Below the pieces are notes generated by a model. The model saw only the letters and a list, made by a program, of their open reading frames with translations, ran no database searches and was not told the DNA's origin. A DNA stretch of 64,000 bases from Allopusillimonas lactea (GTDB lineage Bacteria; Pseudomonadota; Gammaproteobacteria; Burkholderiales; Burkholderiaceae_B), in assembly GCF_021653995.1 (NCBI RefSeq), contig NZ_JAJJOZ010000001.1, forward strand, positions 620,001-684,000, given 5' to 3'. Shown in pieces: positions 9,130 to 21,099 of the stretch (position 1 is its first letter; each line of letters begins with the position of its first letter). The position numbers and the translations under genes are program-made.

Positions 9130-10263
9130 TTACCAGCCATAGAAGCGCGGCCACACCTGGGCGCTGCCGTCCGCTTGAAGTGCCTGATATTCGGGATACT
9201 GGGCGCCGGTGGCGCAGGCATGGTTGGGCAAAATGCGCAGCCGTGTGCCAACCGGAAACTTCTTGGCGACATCGCTCTGCGTGCCGTCGGCACGCGACAA
9301 TATCCCGTGCTCCTGGTTGGCGCCGCTAAGCACATAGCCTTCCAGCATACTGCCGTCTTCGGTGCATACCTGGCCATAGCCGAAATCCCGCTTCTGTGCC
9401 TGCGTGCCGCGATCACGGCTCATCGCCATCCAGCCAGCATCAACAATGGCCCAGCCCTTTTCCTTCTGGTGGCCGATCACCGTCGTGAGCACGCTCAGTG
9501 CAATCTCGTCGGTCGAACAGACACCGACGTTGTGCATGACCAGATCGAAAAACACATACACGCCGGCGCGCACCTCAGTCACCCCTTCGAGATGCTCCGC
9601 CGTCAATGCCGTGGGTGTAGAGCCGATACTGACACCCGGACACGGCAGGCCGGCCTCGCGCAGGCGCTGGGCGGCGCGTACCGCACCTGCGCGCTCTTGT
9701 TCGGCAATTTCGAGCAAGCCCTCGTGCGTATCGCGCTCGTAGCTTGCGCCGGCGTGTGTCATCACGCCGCCAATGCGCATGCCACCATCGCGCAGTGCTT
9801 GCGCAACCGCCAACAATATCTCGTCGTTCGGCTTGATCCCCGAGCGATGGCCGTCGGTGTCGATCTCTATCCATACCTCGAACATGACGCTGTGCTCGGC
9901 GCCGTATGTGCAGATTGCCTGCGCGGCATCCACGTTGTCCGTAAGCAGCTTGAGCGCGCAGCCGCGCCGGACCAGCGCGTGCGCCTGTGCAAGTTTGCCC
10001 GGCGCCATGCCGACCGCGTAGAAGATATCGTCAATGCCGGCCTCGAAGAACTGTTCAGCTTCTTTAAGCGTAGACACTGTGATGCCCTGCGCGCCCGCCG
10101 CCATTTGTGCCCGCACCACGGGCAGGGATTTGCTGGTTTTGACGTGGGGACGGAAACGCACGCCCAGCGCATCCATGCGTGCCTGCATGCGGGCGATATT
10201 GCGCTGCATGCGCGTCACGTCGACGAGAGCGGAGGGAGTGTTCAGTTGCTGTAGGGAGGTCAT
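9130..10263 (-). CDS. D-threonine aldolase / D-serine dehydratase-like (DSD1 family) PLP enzyme
   Basis: 377 residues of the fold-type III PLP family. The PLP lysine lies in RPHVKTSKS near residue 42. Other family segments are GITVSTLKEAEQFFEAGIDD, the IEIDTDGHRSG strand and PNHACATGAQYP near the C-terminus (His and Cys of the metal site). ATG at 10263 is chosen (MTSLQQLNTPSALVD), since the family begins right there; upstream extensions are non-homologous. Members cleave D-threonine or related D-beta-hydroxy amino acids to glycine and an aldehyde, or dehydrate them. It lies downstream of sdaA on the same strand, suggesting joint breakdown of hydroxy amino acids. Confidence 0.87.
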   Translation of the reverse strand: MTSLQQLNTPSALVDVTRMQRNIARMQARMDALGVRFRPHVKTSKSLPVVRAQMAAGAQGITVSTLKEAEQFFEAGIDDIFYAVGMAPGKLAQAHALVRRGCALKLLTDNVDAAQAICTYGAEHSVMFEVWIEIDTDGHRSGIKPNDEILLAVAQALRDGGMRIGGVMTHAGASYERDTHEGLLEIAEQERAGAVRAAQRLREAGLPCPGVSIGSTPTALTAEHLEGVTEVRAGVYVFFDLVMHNVGVCSTDEIALSVLTTVIGHQKEKGWAIVDAGWMAMSRDRGTQAQKRDFGYGQVCTEDGSMLEGYVLSGANQEHGILSRADGTQSDVAKKFPVGTRLRILPNHACATGAQYPEYQALQADGSAQVWPRFYGW

Positions 10264-10372
10264 GGCGCAGGCTCGCGGATAAGGTTCACCGCCCTTCTGT
10301 GCGGTGACGCGGGCGGACAGCGTTGAGGGCAAGGTTGAAGGCTGGATCGTGAATGGCTGTATGGTAGCTGAC

Positions 10373-11761
10373 TCAACACTCGACAATATTCACCGCCAAC
10401 CCCCCGCGCGCGGTTTCCTTGTACTTGTTGAGCATGTCGGCGCCGGTATCGCGCATCGTCTTGATGACCTTGTCCAGGCTGACATAGTGGGAGCCATCGC
10501 CATGCAGCGCCATGCGCGCCGCGTTGATGGCCTTGACCGACGCAATGGCATTTCGCTCGATGCAGGGGATTTGCACGAGCCCACCCACCGGGTCGCAGGT
10601 GAGGCCCAGGTGATGCTCCATGCCGATTTCGGCAGCGTTCTCGATTTGCGCAGGGGTACCGCCCAGCACAGCGCACAGGGCACCCGCCGCCATGGAGCAC
10701 GCCACGCCGACCTCACCCTGGCAGCCCACCTCGGCGCCGCTGATGGATGCGTTTTCTTTGTACAGAATGCCGATGGCGCCCGCCGTCAGCAGAAAGTCGA
10801 TCACGCCTTTGTCGCTGGCGCCGCGGATGGCATGGGTGTAGTAGTGCAAGACAGCCGGGACAATACCCGCCGCCCCGTTCGTCGGGGCCGTTACCACGCG
10901 ACCGCCCGCCGCATTTTCTTCGTTCACCGCCAAGGCCCAGACATTGACCCAGTCCATGATCCGGAGCGGGTCATCGGGGTCTGATGCAAACGTGCCCAGG
11001 CGTTCAAAGAGATCCGCCGCACGGCGCCGCACCTTGAAGCCGCCGGGCAGAATGCCTTGCGCATGGCAGCCGCGCCGCACACAGGCCTGCATCACTTGCC
11101 AGATATTGAGCAGGCCGGCATCGATTTCGTGGTCGGTGCGCCAATGGCGCTCATTGGCGCGCATCAGTTCGGCAATGCTGATGTCGTGCTGGCGTGTGAG
11201 CGCCAGAAGCTCATCCGCGTGGTGGAAAGTGAACGGAAGAATTGTCGTATCTGGTGCAATCACCTTCTGCCTGGAGCCATCGGCGGCCACCGCATCGCTG
11301 ACAACGAAGCCGCCCCCCACCGAGTAGTAGGTGGCTTCGTGGATGACCGCACCCTGCTGGTCAAAGGCCGAACACAGCATACCGTTGGCATGGAAGGGCA
11401 AGGCTTGACGGCGGAAGAAGACAATGTCGCGGGCTTCGTCGAAGCAAATCGGGTGGCTGTCGGCCAGCGTGATTACCCCTGCATCGCGTATGGCCTGCAG
11501 CATGGCTGGTATCTGGTCCACATCCACCGTATCCGGTTCATGGCCTGCCAGGCCCAGCAGCACGGCCTTGTCACTACCGTGCCCCTTGCCGGTGGCGCCC
11601 AGCGAGCCATAAAAGCCCACCCGCACCCGTGTCACCGCGCTCATGCAGCCGTGGCGTGCCAGCGCGCGCGTGAACATTCCGGCCGCCCGCATGGGGCCCA
11701 CCGTGTGGGAGCTGGAGGGGCCGATGCCTATTTTGAACAGATCGAATACGCTGATGGCCAT
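10373..11761 (-). CDS. sdaA: L-serine ammonia-lyase (L-serine deaminase), iron-sulfur type
   Basis: 462 residues, typical for single-chain SdaA/SdaB. Seen are FDLFKIGIGPSSSHTVGPMR at the N-terminus, APTNGAAGIVPAVLHYY in the alpha domain and the cluster-binding cysteines in EVGCQGEVGVACSMAAG and LTCDPVGGLVQIPCIERN. The enzyme converts L-serine to pyruvate and ammonia in the cytoplasm. ATG at 11761 is preferred because AGGAAGG precedes it and the family starts with this Ala-Ile-Ser-Val-Phe-Asp stretch. The downstream D-threonine-aldolase-like gene is 109 bp away, likely one operon. sdaA and sdaB cannot be told apart here. Confidence 0.93.
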   Translation of the reverse strand: MAISVFDLFKIGIGPSSSHTVGPMRAAGMFTRALARHGCMSAVTRVRVGFYGSLGATGKGHGSDKAVLLGLAGHEPDTVDVDQIPAMLQAIRDAGVITLADSHPICFDEARDIVFFRRQALPFHANGMLCSAFDQQGAVIHEATYYSVGGGFVVSDAVAADGSRQKVIAPDTTILPFTFHHADELLALTRQHDISIAELMRANERHWRTDHEIDAGLLNIWQVMQACVRRGCHAQGILPGGFKVRRRAADLFERLGTFASDPDDPLRIMDWVNVWALAVNEENAAGGRVVTAPTNGAAGIVPAVLHYYTHAIRGASDKGVIDFLLTAGAIGILYKENASISGAEVGCQGEVGVACSMAAGALCAVLGGTPAQIENAAEIGMEHHLGLTCDPVGGLVQIPCIERNAIASVKAINAARMALHGDGSHYVSLDKVIKTMRDTGADMLNKYKETARGGLAVNIVEC

Positions 11762-11916
11762 GTTGCCTTCCTGATAATGCCTGCCTATGTTTTCAGGCGA
11801 TGCAATACGCACTGGCGCGAACGCCCTAACCACACGCCGCTTGCTGCTCGTCGATTAGACGTCTGGACTTCATCATAGGGAGGCCGTATCGTTATGTCTA
11901 TTCGTATATTCAAAAC

Positions 11917-12732
11917 ATGATTGACGCTACGACACTCCCCTCCTTCCGCGACCATTGGGTGCAACACCCGCAAGGGCGCCTCTTCACCCGCCGCTGGCAG
12001 CCATCCGGGCACCCGCCACACGGCAATCCCATTGTGCTGCTGCATGACTCGTTGGGTTGTGTGGCATTGTGGCGCGACTTCCCCGCTGCACTATGCCAGG
12101 CCACCGGCCGCGAAGTGATCGCCTACGACCGGCTTGGGTTCGGGCGCTCCGATGCCAGGGATGCGCTGCCGTCGCTGGATTTTGTAGCCGAGGAAGCGCG
12201 TGACTTCTTTCCGCGGGTCTGCGAGCAGCTCGGTGTGGATGGCTTTGTAGTGCTGGGCCATAGCGTGGGCGGCGGCATGGCAATCCAATGTGCGGCCAAT
12301 GAGGTGGGACGTTGCGAAGCGTTAGTGACGCTGGCCGCGCAGATATTCCCGGAAGACCGGACGCTGGAGGGCATACGGATCGCGCGCATGCAGTTCCACG
12401 AAGCGGCGCAGATCGAGCGACTGGCGAAGTACCATGGCGACAAGGCGCGCTGGGTGCTGGACGCCTGGACAGAAATTTGGCTGCACCCTGGCTTTGCATC
12501 CTGGTCGATGGTGGATGTACTTCCGCGCGTACGCTGCCCAGTACTCGCCATTCATGGCGAACAGGATGAGTACGGTTCCACCCGCCATCCCCAACTCATT
12601 GGCCAACACAGTGGCGGTCCAGTGCGCATCGAAATTCTCTCCGGCGTTGGGCATATGCCTCAGCGGGAGCAGCCACAAACCGTGGTCGAGCTGGTATCGG
12701 CAGCCATAAACACACAGCGTCGCCGTGTATGA
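11917..12732 (+). CDS. Alpha/beta-fold hydrolase
   Basis: 271 residues. The nucleophile elbow is GHSVGGG (Ser about residue 112). Upstream is the oxyanion region LLHDSLGCVALW, and the acid and histidine of the triad are likely Asp in HGEQDEYG and His in GVGHMPQ. The family covers esterases, haloperoxidase-like and C-C hydrolases, so the substrate is not predictable. It is divergent from sdaA across a 155-bp gap. No convincing ribosome site is seen before the ATG. Confidence 0.82.
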   Translation: MIDATTLPSFRDHWVQHPQGRLFTRRWQPSGHPPHGNPIVLLHDSLGCVALWRDFPAALCQATGREVIAYDRLGFGRSDARDALPSLDFVAEEARDFFPRVCEQLGVDGFVVLGHSVGGGMAIQCAANEVGRCEALVTLAAQIFPEDRTLEGIRIARMQFHEAAQIERLAKYHGDKARWVLDAWTEIWLHPGFASWSMVDVLPRVRCPVLAIHGEQDEYGSTRHPQLIGQHSGGPVRIEILSGVGHMPQREQPQTVVELVSAAINTQRRRV

Positions 12733-12874
12733 CGCGCTTCGGGCCTTCCCAACATAGATGACACGAGTCAAGAGCCTTGCGGGCACCCAATCGTGCGCAA
12801 GTGCCCGGCGCGTCTGCGTTCGGCCTAGCAAGTCACCGTGCTGGAAGGCCTCCAAGCACACCTCGCTTGGCCAC

Positions 12875-14350
12875 TTAGGTCGGCGCATCCCAGCCGCCTC
12901 CGAGTGCCTTGTATAGCGCTGCCAATTGCACAGCAGCATTGGTATGTGCCCGTGCAGCCGCGGTTTCGGCCTCGTGCAAGCTACGTTGGGCAGCCAGTAA
13001 CTCGACCAGCGCAATGTCGCCCGCCGCGTAGCGCGCCTTGGCGTGGCCGTAGCTCGTGCGTGCAGCATCCAGTGCCATGCCCCGGCGCTGCAGTGTGTCC
13101 AGCCCGCCGTAATAGTCGCTCAGCGCGCGCTCGGCATCGCCCAGCGCCGCCAGCACCGCCTGCTCATAGGCCAATGCAGCCTGCCGCTCCGCCGCCTCAC
13201 GCGCCCGAATTTCGGCCCGAACACGGCCACCATCAAACAGGCGCCAGGATATTAGCGGCAAGATGGAAAAACGCGAGCTGGATGCGTCGAACCAATCGCC
13301 CGTACTGAGTGCTTGAAACCCGCCGCCGACACCGATAGAGAGTTTGGGGAACAGCTCGGCCATGGCTACACCGATATCGGCGGAGCTCGCTGCCAGGCGA
13401 CGTTCCGCAGCGAGTACATCAGGGCGTCGGCGCAGCACATCTGCGCGCTCACCCACCGGCAGCGCCCGCAGCGTGCTCGCCGCCAATGGGCCATCAAGCA
13501 ATGCGAGCTCCCGCTCGGGCGGTGCGCCCAGCAGTACACCCAAGCCAAGCACTGCTGTGCGCTGGCGCGTCTGAATATCCGGGATCAGTGCGTTCACGGC
13601 CGCCCACTGGGCATTGGCCGCTTCCACGTCAGCGGCCGACGCGTCACCCAGCGAGTGCCGCTTGCGCACCAGCGCCAAAGTCTGCCGCAGTGTGTCCAGT
13701 GTGGCCTGTTGTGCCCGCAGCTCGTAACGGGCGCCGACGACGGTGAACCAGGTGCGCGCAACCTCGGCCACGATCCGCATACGTACGCCCTGTGCCTCGG
13801 CTTCGGTCGCCTGCAGGCGGGCGCTGGCGCCTTCCAGGGCCCGCTGCCTGGCGCCGAACAAATCGGCCTCCCAGGCCGCGTCGAAGCCCGCATCGTAGAT
13901 GGTCTGCGTAGGGTCGAGACCGGGGATGGAGCCTACAGGCAAAGGGCCGTTCTCGCTTTGACGGCGCCGGTTGACACTCGCGCCAGCGTTGACAGAGGGT
14001 AGCCGCTCGCCCGCCGCACGATCACGCAAGGCGCGCGCCTCATCAATGCGTGCGGCAGCCTGACGCAGATCCAGATTCTGTGCCAGTGCCGTGGTGATCA
14101 AGTGATCGAGGACTGGATCACCCAGTGCAGACCACCATTGGCTCAAGTCCACAGACTGGGAGTCGCTGGCCAGCGGCAGCGTCCAGCCGCTGCCGACATC
14201 GACCGGCGGCGGTTCGCGGTAATCGGGGCCCACGGTCGTACAGGCAGTCAGCAGCAGGCAGGACAGGGTCAGTGCGAGCGAACGTGCGCGCCCTGGGTTC
14301 AAGCCAGCAGCGGTTTCCCGTAGAAAGGGACTGTGGGTCTTGTATTTCAT
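12875..14350 (-). CDS. TolC/OprM-type outer-membrane efflux lipoprotein (NodT family)
   Basis: 491 residues with a lipoprotein signal (LLLTAC, Cys about residue 36) and two outer-membrane-efflux repeats. Long coiled-coil helices carry DARALRDRAAGERLPSV and similar segments. The ATG at 14350 overlaps the stop of the upstream permease by 4 bp (ATGA), indicating translational coupling. It forms the outer-membrane channel of the tripartite ABC exporter encoded by the preceding genes. The operon organisation tetR-orf-hlyD-ATPase-permease-permease-channel is a complete efflux machine; the natural substrate is unknown. Confidence 0.92.
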   Translation of the reverse strand: MKYKTHSPFLRETAAGLNPGRARSLALTLSCLLLTACTTVGPDYREPPPVDVGSGWTLPLASDSQSVDLSQWWSALGDPVLDHLITTALAQNLDLRQAAARIDEARALRDRAAGERLPSVNAGASVNRRRQSENGPLPVGSIPGLDPTQTIYDAGFDAAWEADLFGARQRALEGASARLQATEAEAQGVRMRIVAEVARTWFTVVGARYELRAQQATLDTLRQTLALVRKRHSLGDASAADVEAANAQWAAVNALIPDIQTRQRTAVLGLGVLLGAPPERELALLDGPLAASTLRALPVGERADVLRRRPDVLAAERRLAASSADIGVAMAELFPKLSIGVGGGFQALSTGDWFDASSSRFSILPLISWRLFDGGRVRAEIRAREAAERQAALAYEQAVLAALGDAERALSDYYGGLDTLQRRGMALDAARTSYGHAKARYAAGDIALVELLAAQRSLHEAETAAARAHTNAAVQLAALYKALGGGWDAPT

Positions 14351-15465
14351 TGCAAGCGTCCTCGGACAAATACGGAGGCCATTGTCAGCGTTGCAAGCGC
14401 AATAGCCATCAGCGGCCACACGCTGGCAAGAATGTCACCGGGCGGCATGGCCTTGAGAAAGCTGCCTTCAACGATGATGAGAAAGTGGGTCAACGGAATG
14501 GCTTGGGCCAACCATTGCAGGACGATGGGCATGTTTTCCACCGGCGTGGCAAAGCCAGATATCAACACGGCCGGCACGCCGATAGCGAAGGCCCCCAGAA
14601 TGGCCTGCTGCTGCGTCATGCTGACGGCCGAAATCATCAGGCCGATGCCCACAACCGAGGCAATGAACAGCACCAGGCTGGCAAGCAGAAGTGCGAACGA
14701 GCCCGTGAATGGTATGCCGAACAGGAACACGCCAGCGCTGATCATGAACAGGCCCAGCAAAGTGCCGATGGTCAACGCAGGGAGCGACTTGGAAATAATG
14801 ATCTCCGGCGTCGAGGTGGGCGACACAAGCAGTTGATCGAAGGTGCCGAGCTCACGTTCGCGCGCAATCGACAGCGAGGTGATGAGCAGCGCGCTGAACA
14901 GCGCCAGAATGCCTGTCAGGCCCGGCACGATGAACCATCGATAGACCAGATTCGGATTGAACCAGTGGCGTACCACCACGGGCGTTGGTGCTTGGGCGTC
15001 GGGCACAACTTCGGCGCCGACATCCGCAGCGATGGTCGATAGATAAGCCACCGTGATCTGTCCCGAGTTGCTGCGCCGGCCATCGACCAGCACCTGCGCG
15101 CGGCCACTTTCGCCAGCGGCGATGGCGCGCGAGAAATCCATCGGGATGGCAAGTGCGGCGATCACCTCGCCACCGTCGATCAGCGCGTGCAGCTGCTGCT
15201 GGCTGTCGACATGCCGGACGTGCGCGATGAAGTGGGCGCTGTCCAGACGCTGCACCAACTCGTGCGACCAGCGCCCTGCATCCTGGTCGTAGACAGCAAT
15301 GTCGACGTTGCGCACTTCCAGTGTCGCGGCAAAGGCGAACACCAGTAACTGCAGAATCGGAGGCACAAACACCACCATGCGGCTGCGCGGGTCGCGCAAG
15401 ACGCTAAGCACTTCCTTGATGAACTGGGCGCGCAAGCGGGTGAATGAGAACGCTGAGCTCAACAC
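14347..15465 (-). CDS. ABC-2 type permease (YbhR-like)
   Basis: 372 residues. One N-terminal membrane helix (VVFVPPILQLLVFAFAATLEV) is followed by a roughly 150-residue periplasmic domain and a cluster of five C-terminal helices including the ABC-2 motif LVSPTSTPEIIISKSLPALTIG. It lies 4 bp after its paralogue and overlaps the outer-membrane gene by 4 bp. It pairs with the adjacent permease to form the heterodimeric membrane channel of a YbhFSR-type exporter. Confidence 0.9.
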   Translation of the reverse strand: MLSSAFSFTRLRAQFIKEVLSVLRDPRSRMVVFVPPILQLLVFAFAATLEVRNVDIAVYDQDAGRWSHELVQRLDSAHFIAHVRHVDSQQQLHALIDGGEVIAALAIPMDFSRAIAAGESGRAQVLVDGRRSNSGQITVAYLSTIAADVGAEVVPDAQAPTPVVVRHWFNPNLVYRWFIVPGLTGILALFSALLITSLSIARERELGTFDQLLVSPTSTPEIIISKSLPALTIGTLLGLFMISAGVFLFGIPFTGSFALLLASLVLFIASVVGIGLMISAVSMTQQQAILGAFAIGVPAVLISGFATPVENMPIVLQWLAQAIPLTHFLIIVEGSFLKAMPPGDILASVWPLMAIALATLTMASVFVRGRLQ

Positions 15466-15469
15466 GGCC

Positions 15470-16635
15470 TTACTCCAGGTTCTTGCGCGTGGCGCGCTTG
15501 GCGATCATGAAGAACAACAGCCCGATCGCCGTCATAGCCGCCAGGTTGGGTAGGAATACGGCCCAGATGTCGCCAGCCAGGAACACCGTCTTCAGGGAGT
15601 CGACGAAGTAGCGCGCCGGAACCAGCCGGGTGATGACCCTGATTGGCGCGGGCATCGCGTCGATCTCATACAGAAAGCCCGACAGCATGAACGCCGGCAG
15701 AAAGCCCGTGAACAGCGCGATCTGCGCTGCCAGGAACTGGTTGCGTGCCAATGAGGAAATCAGCAGGCCTTGACCCAGAGCTGGCACCATGAAAACCGCC
15801 GACAAGAGCAACAGGGACAGCAAGGAGCCACGCATTGGGACGCCGAACACGAACACCGCCAGCGCCGCCGCACCCAGCGTGGACAGCATGCCAAGCACAA
15901 AGTATGGCAGCAGCTTGCCGATCAGGATTTCGGCTACCGAAGCAGGCGTGGACAGCACCGCCTCCATGGTGCCGCGCTCCCATTCGCGCGCCACCACCAG
16001 TGCAGTCAGCATGGTGCCAATGATGGTCATGACGATGGCAATGGCGCCGGGAATCAGTGCACGGCGGCTTTCCAGCTCGGGGTTGAACCAGTAGCGCGGC
16101 TCCAGCACAATGGATTGCGCGGGCGCTGCGGCGTCCAGCCCGGCACGCCAGGACTGCACCACGCCGCGGGCGTAATTTTCGACGTAGTTGGCAGTATTGG
16201 GGTAAGAGCCGTCGGTGACGATCTGCACCAGCGGCTCGCTGCCGCGCTGGGCCAGACGCTGCTCGAAATCCTGCGGAATCACGATGTAGCCGCGCAGCTC
16301 ACCGGAGACGAGTTGATCGGCCACCTCGCGCCGGTCATGGGCGAAGTGTGTATCCAGGAAACGTGTGCCCGAAAGCGCTGCGGCCAATGACTGTGCCGAT
16401 GCACCGGGCGACTCCAGGACCACGCCAACGCGGACATCCTTTGCATCCAGCGACACCGCATAGGCGAACAGCAGCAGCAATACCAACGGCAGCACGAACG
16501 CGATCAGCAGCGTCGAAGGGTCACGCAACGCCTGGTAGCTTTCCTTGGTGACGAGGGCCGTCAAGCGCCGCAAATCAAAACGGCGCAAGTCAGTCCGTAG
16601 CGATCCACCCCCGTCTCTGTGCTTTGTGGCGCGAT

Positions 16636-16639
<4 letters not shown>
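15470..16639 (-). CDS. ABC-2 type permease (YbhS-like)
   Basis: 389 residues, same architecture as the downstream permease: helix near residues 40-65 (LIAFVLPLVLLLLFAYAV), large periplasmic domain, five C-terminal helices and the motif LSTPASVAEILIGKLLPYFVLG. Its ATG overlaps the stop of the ATPase gene by 4 bp. It works with the double ATPase, the HlyD adaptor and the TolC-like channel to export drugs or cations across both membranes. Confidence 0.9.
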
Positions 16640-18408
<1,769 letters not shown>

Positions 18409-18409
18409 T

Positions 18410-19450
18410 TCAACGTCCCCCCACCGGGGTGCGGCTGCCGGCGTTCGCATCAACCTTGATCGTCACTGGCATGCCTTGGCGCAAGGCACTATCACTGTCG
18501 GCTTCGTCAATGACGATGCGCAGGCGGTATACCAGATCGGTGCGCAGGTCCGTCGTCTCCACCGTCTTGGGGGTAAATTCGGCGCGTGGCGAGATAAAAC
18601 CGATCTGGCCACGATAGACCTTGTCCGATGAATCACTTTTTACGTGCACCACAGTGCCGGGGGCGATGCGCCCCAGATCCGACTCACCCACATAGGCACG
18701 CACGTAAACCGGTTTGTCCAGGCTCAGGCTGTAAACCGTATTCTGGCTTACAACCATGCTGCCGGGCTCACGCACCCGTGCGATGATGGTGCCGTCACTA
18801 GGTGCTATCAATTCGGTGTCCGCCAACGCTGTAGTGGCCTGCGCCGCGGAAGCCTGCGCAACCGCAAGGCGAGCCTCTGCGGCGGCGATGTCTTCTTTGC
18901 GAAAACCTTCAGATGCTTGCGACAGCGCTGCCTTGGCAGCCTCGACACCAGCAACTGCCTGGTCTCGTGCCGAGCGGGCGGCATCGACCGTACGCTGACT
19001 GCTCGCACCCGACGCCAACAGGGCGCGCTGACGCTGGAAATTGCGCTCGGTTTCGGTGGCAAGCGCCTGCGCCTGCCTGAGCGCCTCACGCGCTTGGGTG
19101 ATTTCCTGCGGCCGCAGGCCATGGCGCAGCTTGGCCAGTTCCGCCTGCGCCACCTGCTCTTGGGCCTGCGCTGCCGCAAGCGCTTCCCGATAGGGTTGCG
19201 CGTCAAGCGTCGCCAGGTGTGCGCCGGCGCTGACGACATCACCCTCATCGAAAGCCATCTGCATCACGCGCCCAGGCTGACGGAACGCGAGTTGCACCTC
19301 GCGGATGTCGACGTTGCCGTAGAGGCGCAACGAATCCTCTGTGTCATGGCTGCGCAATAGCCAGAGCGCCAGTACGCCGCCAAGCCCGATCACGACAACG
19401 GCGATCACGGCCCAACGAATTTTCTTGAAATGGGGGTTTGGCGTTGTCAT
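18410..19450 (-). CDS. HlyD-family membrane fusion protein (YbhG-like)
   Basis: 346 residues with a signal anchor (residues about 11-31), then the YbhG-type start of the barrel, LYGNVDIREVQLAFRQPGRV. A biotinyl-lipoyl half, a long coiled-coil hairpin rich in Ala/Glu/Gln (about 95-220) and the returning barrel with SDGTIIARVREPGSMV follow. It bridges the inner-membrane ABC exporter and the outer-membrane channel in the periplasm. ATG at 19450 is used; a TTG one codon upstream is possible. Confidence 0.92.
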   Translation of the reverse strand: MTTPNPHFKKIRWAVIAVVVIGLGGVLALWLLRSHDTEDSLRLYGNVDIREVQLAFRQPGRVMQMAFDEGDVVSAGAHLATLDAQPYREALAAAQAQEQVAQAELAKLRHGLRPQEITQAREALRQAQALATETERNFQRQRALLASGASSQRTVDAARSARDQAVAGVEAAKAALSQASEGFRKEDIAAAEARLAVAQASAAQATTALADTELIAPSDGTIIARVREPGSMVVSQNTVYSLSLDKPVYVRAYVGESDLGRIAPGTVVHVKSDSSDKVYRGQIGFISPRAEFTPKTVETTDLRTDLVYRLRIVIDEADSDSALRQGMPVTIKVDANAGSRTPVGGR

Positions 19451-19477
19451 CAATGAGTTTCCGCTAAAGATAGGTGC

Positions 19478-19897
19478 TCAGTGCTCGCGTGCGACCGGCG
19501 CATTCGTCGCCGACCAGCGCCAGGCTATGGCAGCTATGCCAGCCCACACCAACGTGCGCAGCGTCATAGCAACCGCAGTGCGCGGCTCCCAGGCGCCACC
19601 CAGCAGCACATACACACCAAAGGCCAGGAATACAAGCGCTGTTGCCCCCACAATGGCAATCGCCAGCCACACTGCCCAGCGCCGATGCATCCACAAGCCA
19701 ACGCCCGCAGCAATGTAGGCGAACCCCGCCAGGAAATTGAACCAAAGCACGAAAGGTACATAGTGGCCGGCGGCTTGGCGCGCCGCGCCATCAACAAACA
19801 AAACTGCGCCGCCCTCCCGAAGCGTCATCAGGCCAAAGCCGATGGCGAGCAGAGAGATCAGCCAGTTCCAAGCATTGCGTTGCAGGTAAGTGTTCAT
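19478..19897 (-). CDS. Small four-helix membrane protein of the efflux operon
   Basis: About 139 residues with four predicted transmembrane helices (around 10-30, 55-78, 82-103 and 110-130). I do not recognise a named family. The ATG at 19897 is favoured because AAAGG lies 8 bases upstream; ATG 19903 is equally in frame. It sits between the tetR gene and the hlyD-type adaptor, 27 bp ahead of the latter on the same strand, so it is probably the first gene of the efflux operon. Confidence 0.7.
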   Translation of the reverse strand: MNTYLQRNAWNWLISLLAIGFGLMTLREGGAVLFVDGAARQAAGHYVPFVLWFNFLAGFAYIAAGVGLWMHRRWAVWLAIAIVGATALVFLAFGVYVLLGGAWEPRTAVAMTLRTLVWAGIAAIAWRWSATNAPVAREH

Positions 19898-20093
19898 CTT
19901 CATGGCCTTTGCTTGAATGGGGAAAATACCTGGTTTCAACAATCGTCACGTCGTACGTGCGTACGCGCTAAGAACGGGTGGTTGGACTGAAGACTGCATA
20001 ACGAAGAGCCACGCTGGGCGTGCAAAGCAATCGCCTGAACCTGGCGGACCGCTGGACGGGCCGAACAGTTGGGGCGGCAAGACGGAAAGTGTT

Positions 20094-20702
20094 TTATGGG
20101 ATGTGCGCAATGCCACGCAGATAGATGTCAAACACGGCGGGTGCGTCACGACGGATGTGGCTGACCTTGTCGGCGATCAGGGACTGCATGACCAGCCCCT
20201 GAATCGTGCCGATGAACAGCACGGCGGCAGCGCCCACGTCCAGATCGGCGTCCAGTTCGCCCTGCGCCTTGCCTGCTTCCATCAGACGGCGCAGGCGCTG
20301 TTCGTATTGACGGATCAAGGTTTGCACCATCCGCTTGGCGAGTGTCTCGCCAGACCGCTGCAGCTCCCCGAACAGCATGCGCGGCACACCTGGGTGCTTC
20401 GCCACGAAGTCGATGTGCGTCATGAACATGGCCTTGAGCGCGGCGGCTGGCGACGCGGCGCCTTCGGCCGCCTTGTCGACAGTGATCAACAGGCGTTCAC
20501 CGACCCAGGACATGGTTGCTTCCAGAATCGCGTCCTTGGTGGGGAAATGGCGGAACAGCGCCCCCTGTGTCAAGCCCATCCGATCGGCGATGGCCGTGGT
20601 CGTTATGTCGGCCGGATTTTGCTCTGCCGCCAAGTCCACCACAGCTTGTACTGTGGCTGCGCGCCGCTCTTCAGCCGACAGATATTGAGGACGTCCACTC
20701 AT
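20094..20702 (-). CDS. TetR-family repressor (CecR/YbiH-like)
   Basis: 202 residues. The N-terminal helix-turn-helix is evident (ITTTAIADRMGLTQGALFRHFPTKDAILEA, residues about 33-62). A helical ligand-binding domain follows. In Escherichia coli the equivalent gene (cecR) controls the ybhGFSR exporter, and here the gene directly precedes the same kind of operon on the same strand. It is therefore the likely local regulator, probably autoregulated. Confidence 0.9.
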   Translation of the reverse strand: MSGRPQYLSAEERRAATVQAVVDLAAEQNPADITTTAIADRMGLTQGALFRHFPTKDAILEATMSWVGERLLITVDKAAEGAASPAAALKAMFMTHIDFVAKHPGVPRMLFGELQRSGETLAKRMVQTLIRQYEQRLRRLMEAGKAQGELDADLDVGAAAVLFIGTIQGLVMQSLIADKVSHIRRDAPAVFDIYLRGIAHIP

Positions 20703-21099
20703 CGTTCAGACCCTATAAAGTAAGTAATCTATTACTATCTTAGCACGCAAAATATCCGCGCCGCAATAGTGGAGGGGTAGCTCAGTGGAGAGGGAAGGAA
20801 GCGTGCATGCGTATTCACAGGCCGCATTGGGGTAAGACCGCACCTTCTCTTAGCAGAGGCGCGGCATGTGACTACCGTTTCCAGGCCCCTGCGAGCGGTC
20901 ACTCGGATGCATTGAAAACCCAAACCCGCCCAGTTCGGCCACCAATGACACAGTGAGCTGCCCAGCAGCTCGCAGGGCCTGGATGAGGAGAGCCTCTGTG
21001 CCGCTGGTATGCGCTGTCGCGTGCGGGCGACACCGTCACGTCCTTACAATTTTTTGTTGAGATCGGTGTGTGTCGTGCAACCCTGCACGAGTAACTGCT
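20703..21099. other. Non-coding strip left of the guaA islands
   Basis: No convincing gene is present. A short perfect hairpin occurs near GAGCTGC...GCAGCTC around 20954-20970. The rest looks like degenerate sequence between the tetR gene and the island remnants. Confidence 0.5.

Noticed and set aside
9175..10254. Long open frame antisense to the D-threonine-aldolase-like gene
   Set aside because: It mirrors the codon pattern of the real gene on the other strand, has no domain and no ribosome site; similar shadows occur opposite purL, guaA and sdaA.
20771..20800. tRNA-like 5' end (GGGGTAGCTCAGTGG) left of the island
   Set aside because: No anticodon arm, T arm or acceptor 3' strand follows; it cannot fold as a tRNA, and the island uses guaA, not a tRNA, as its site.
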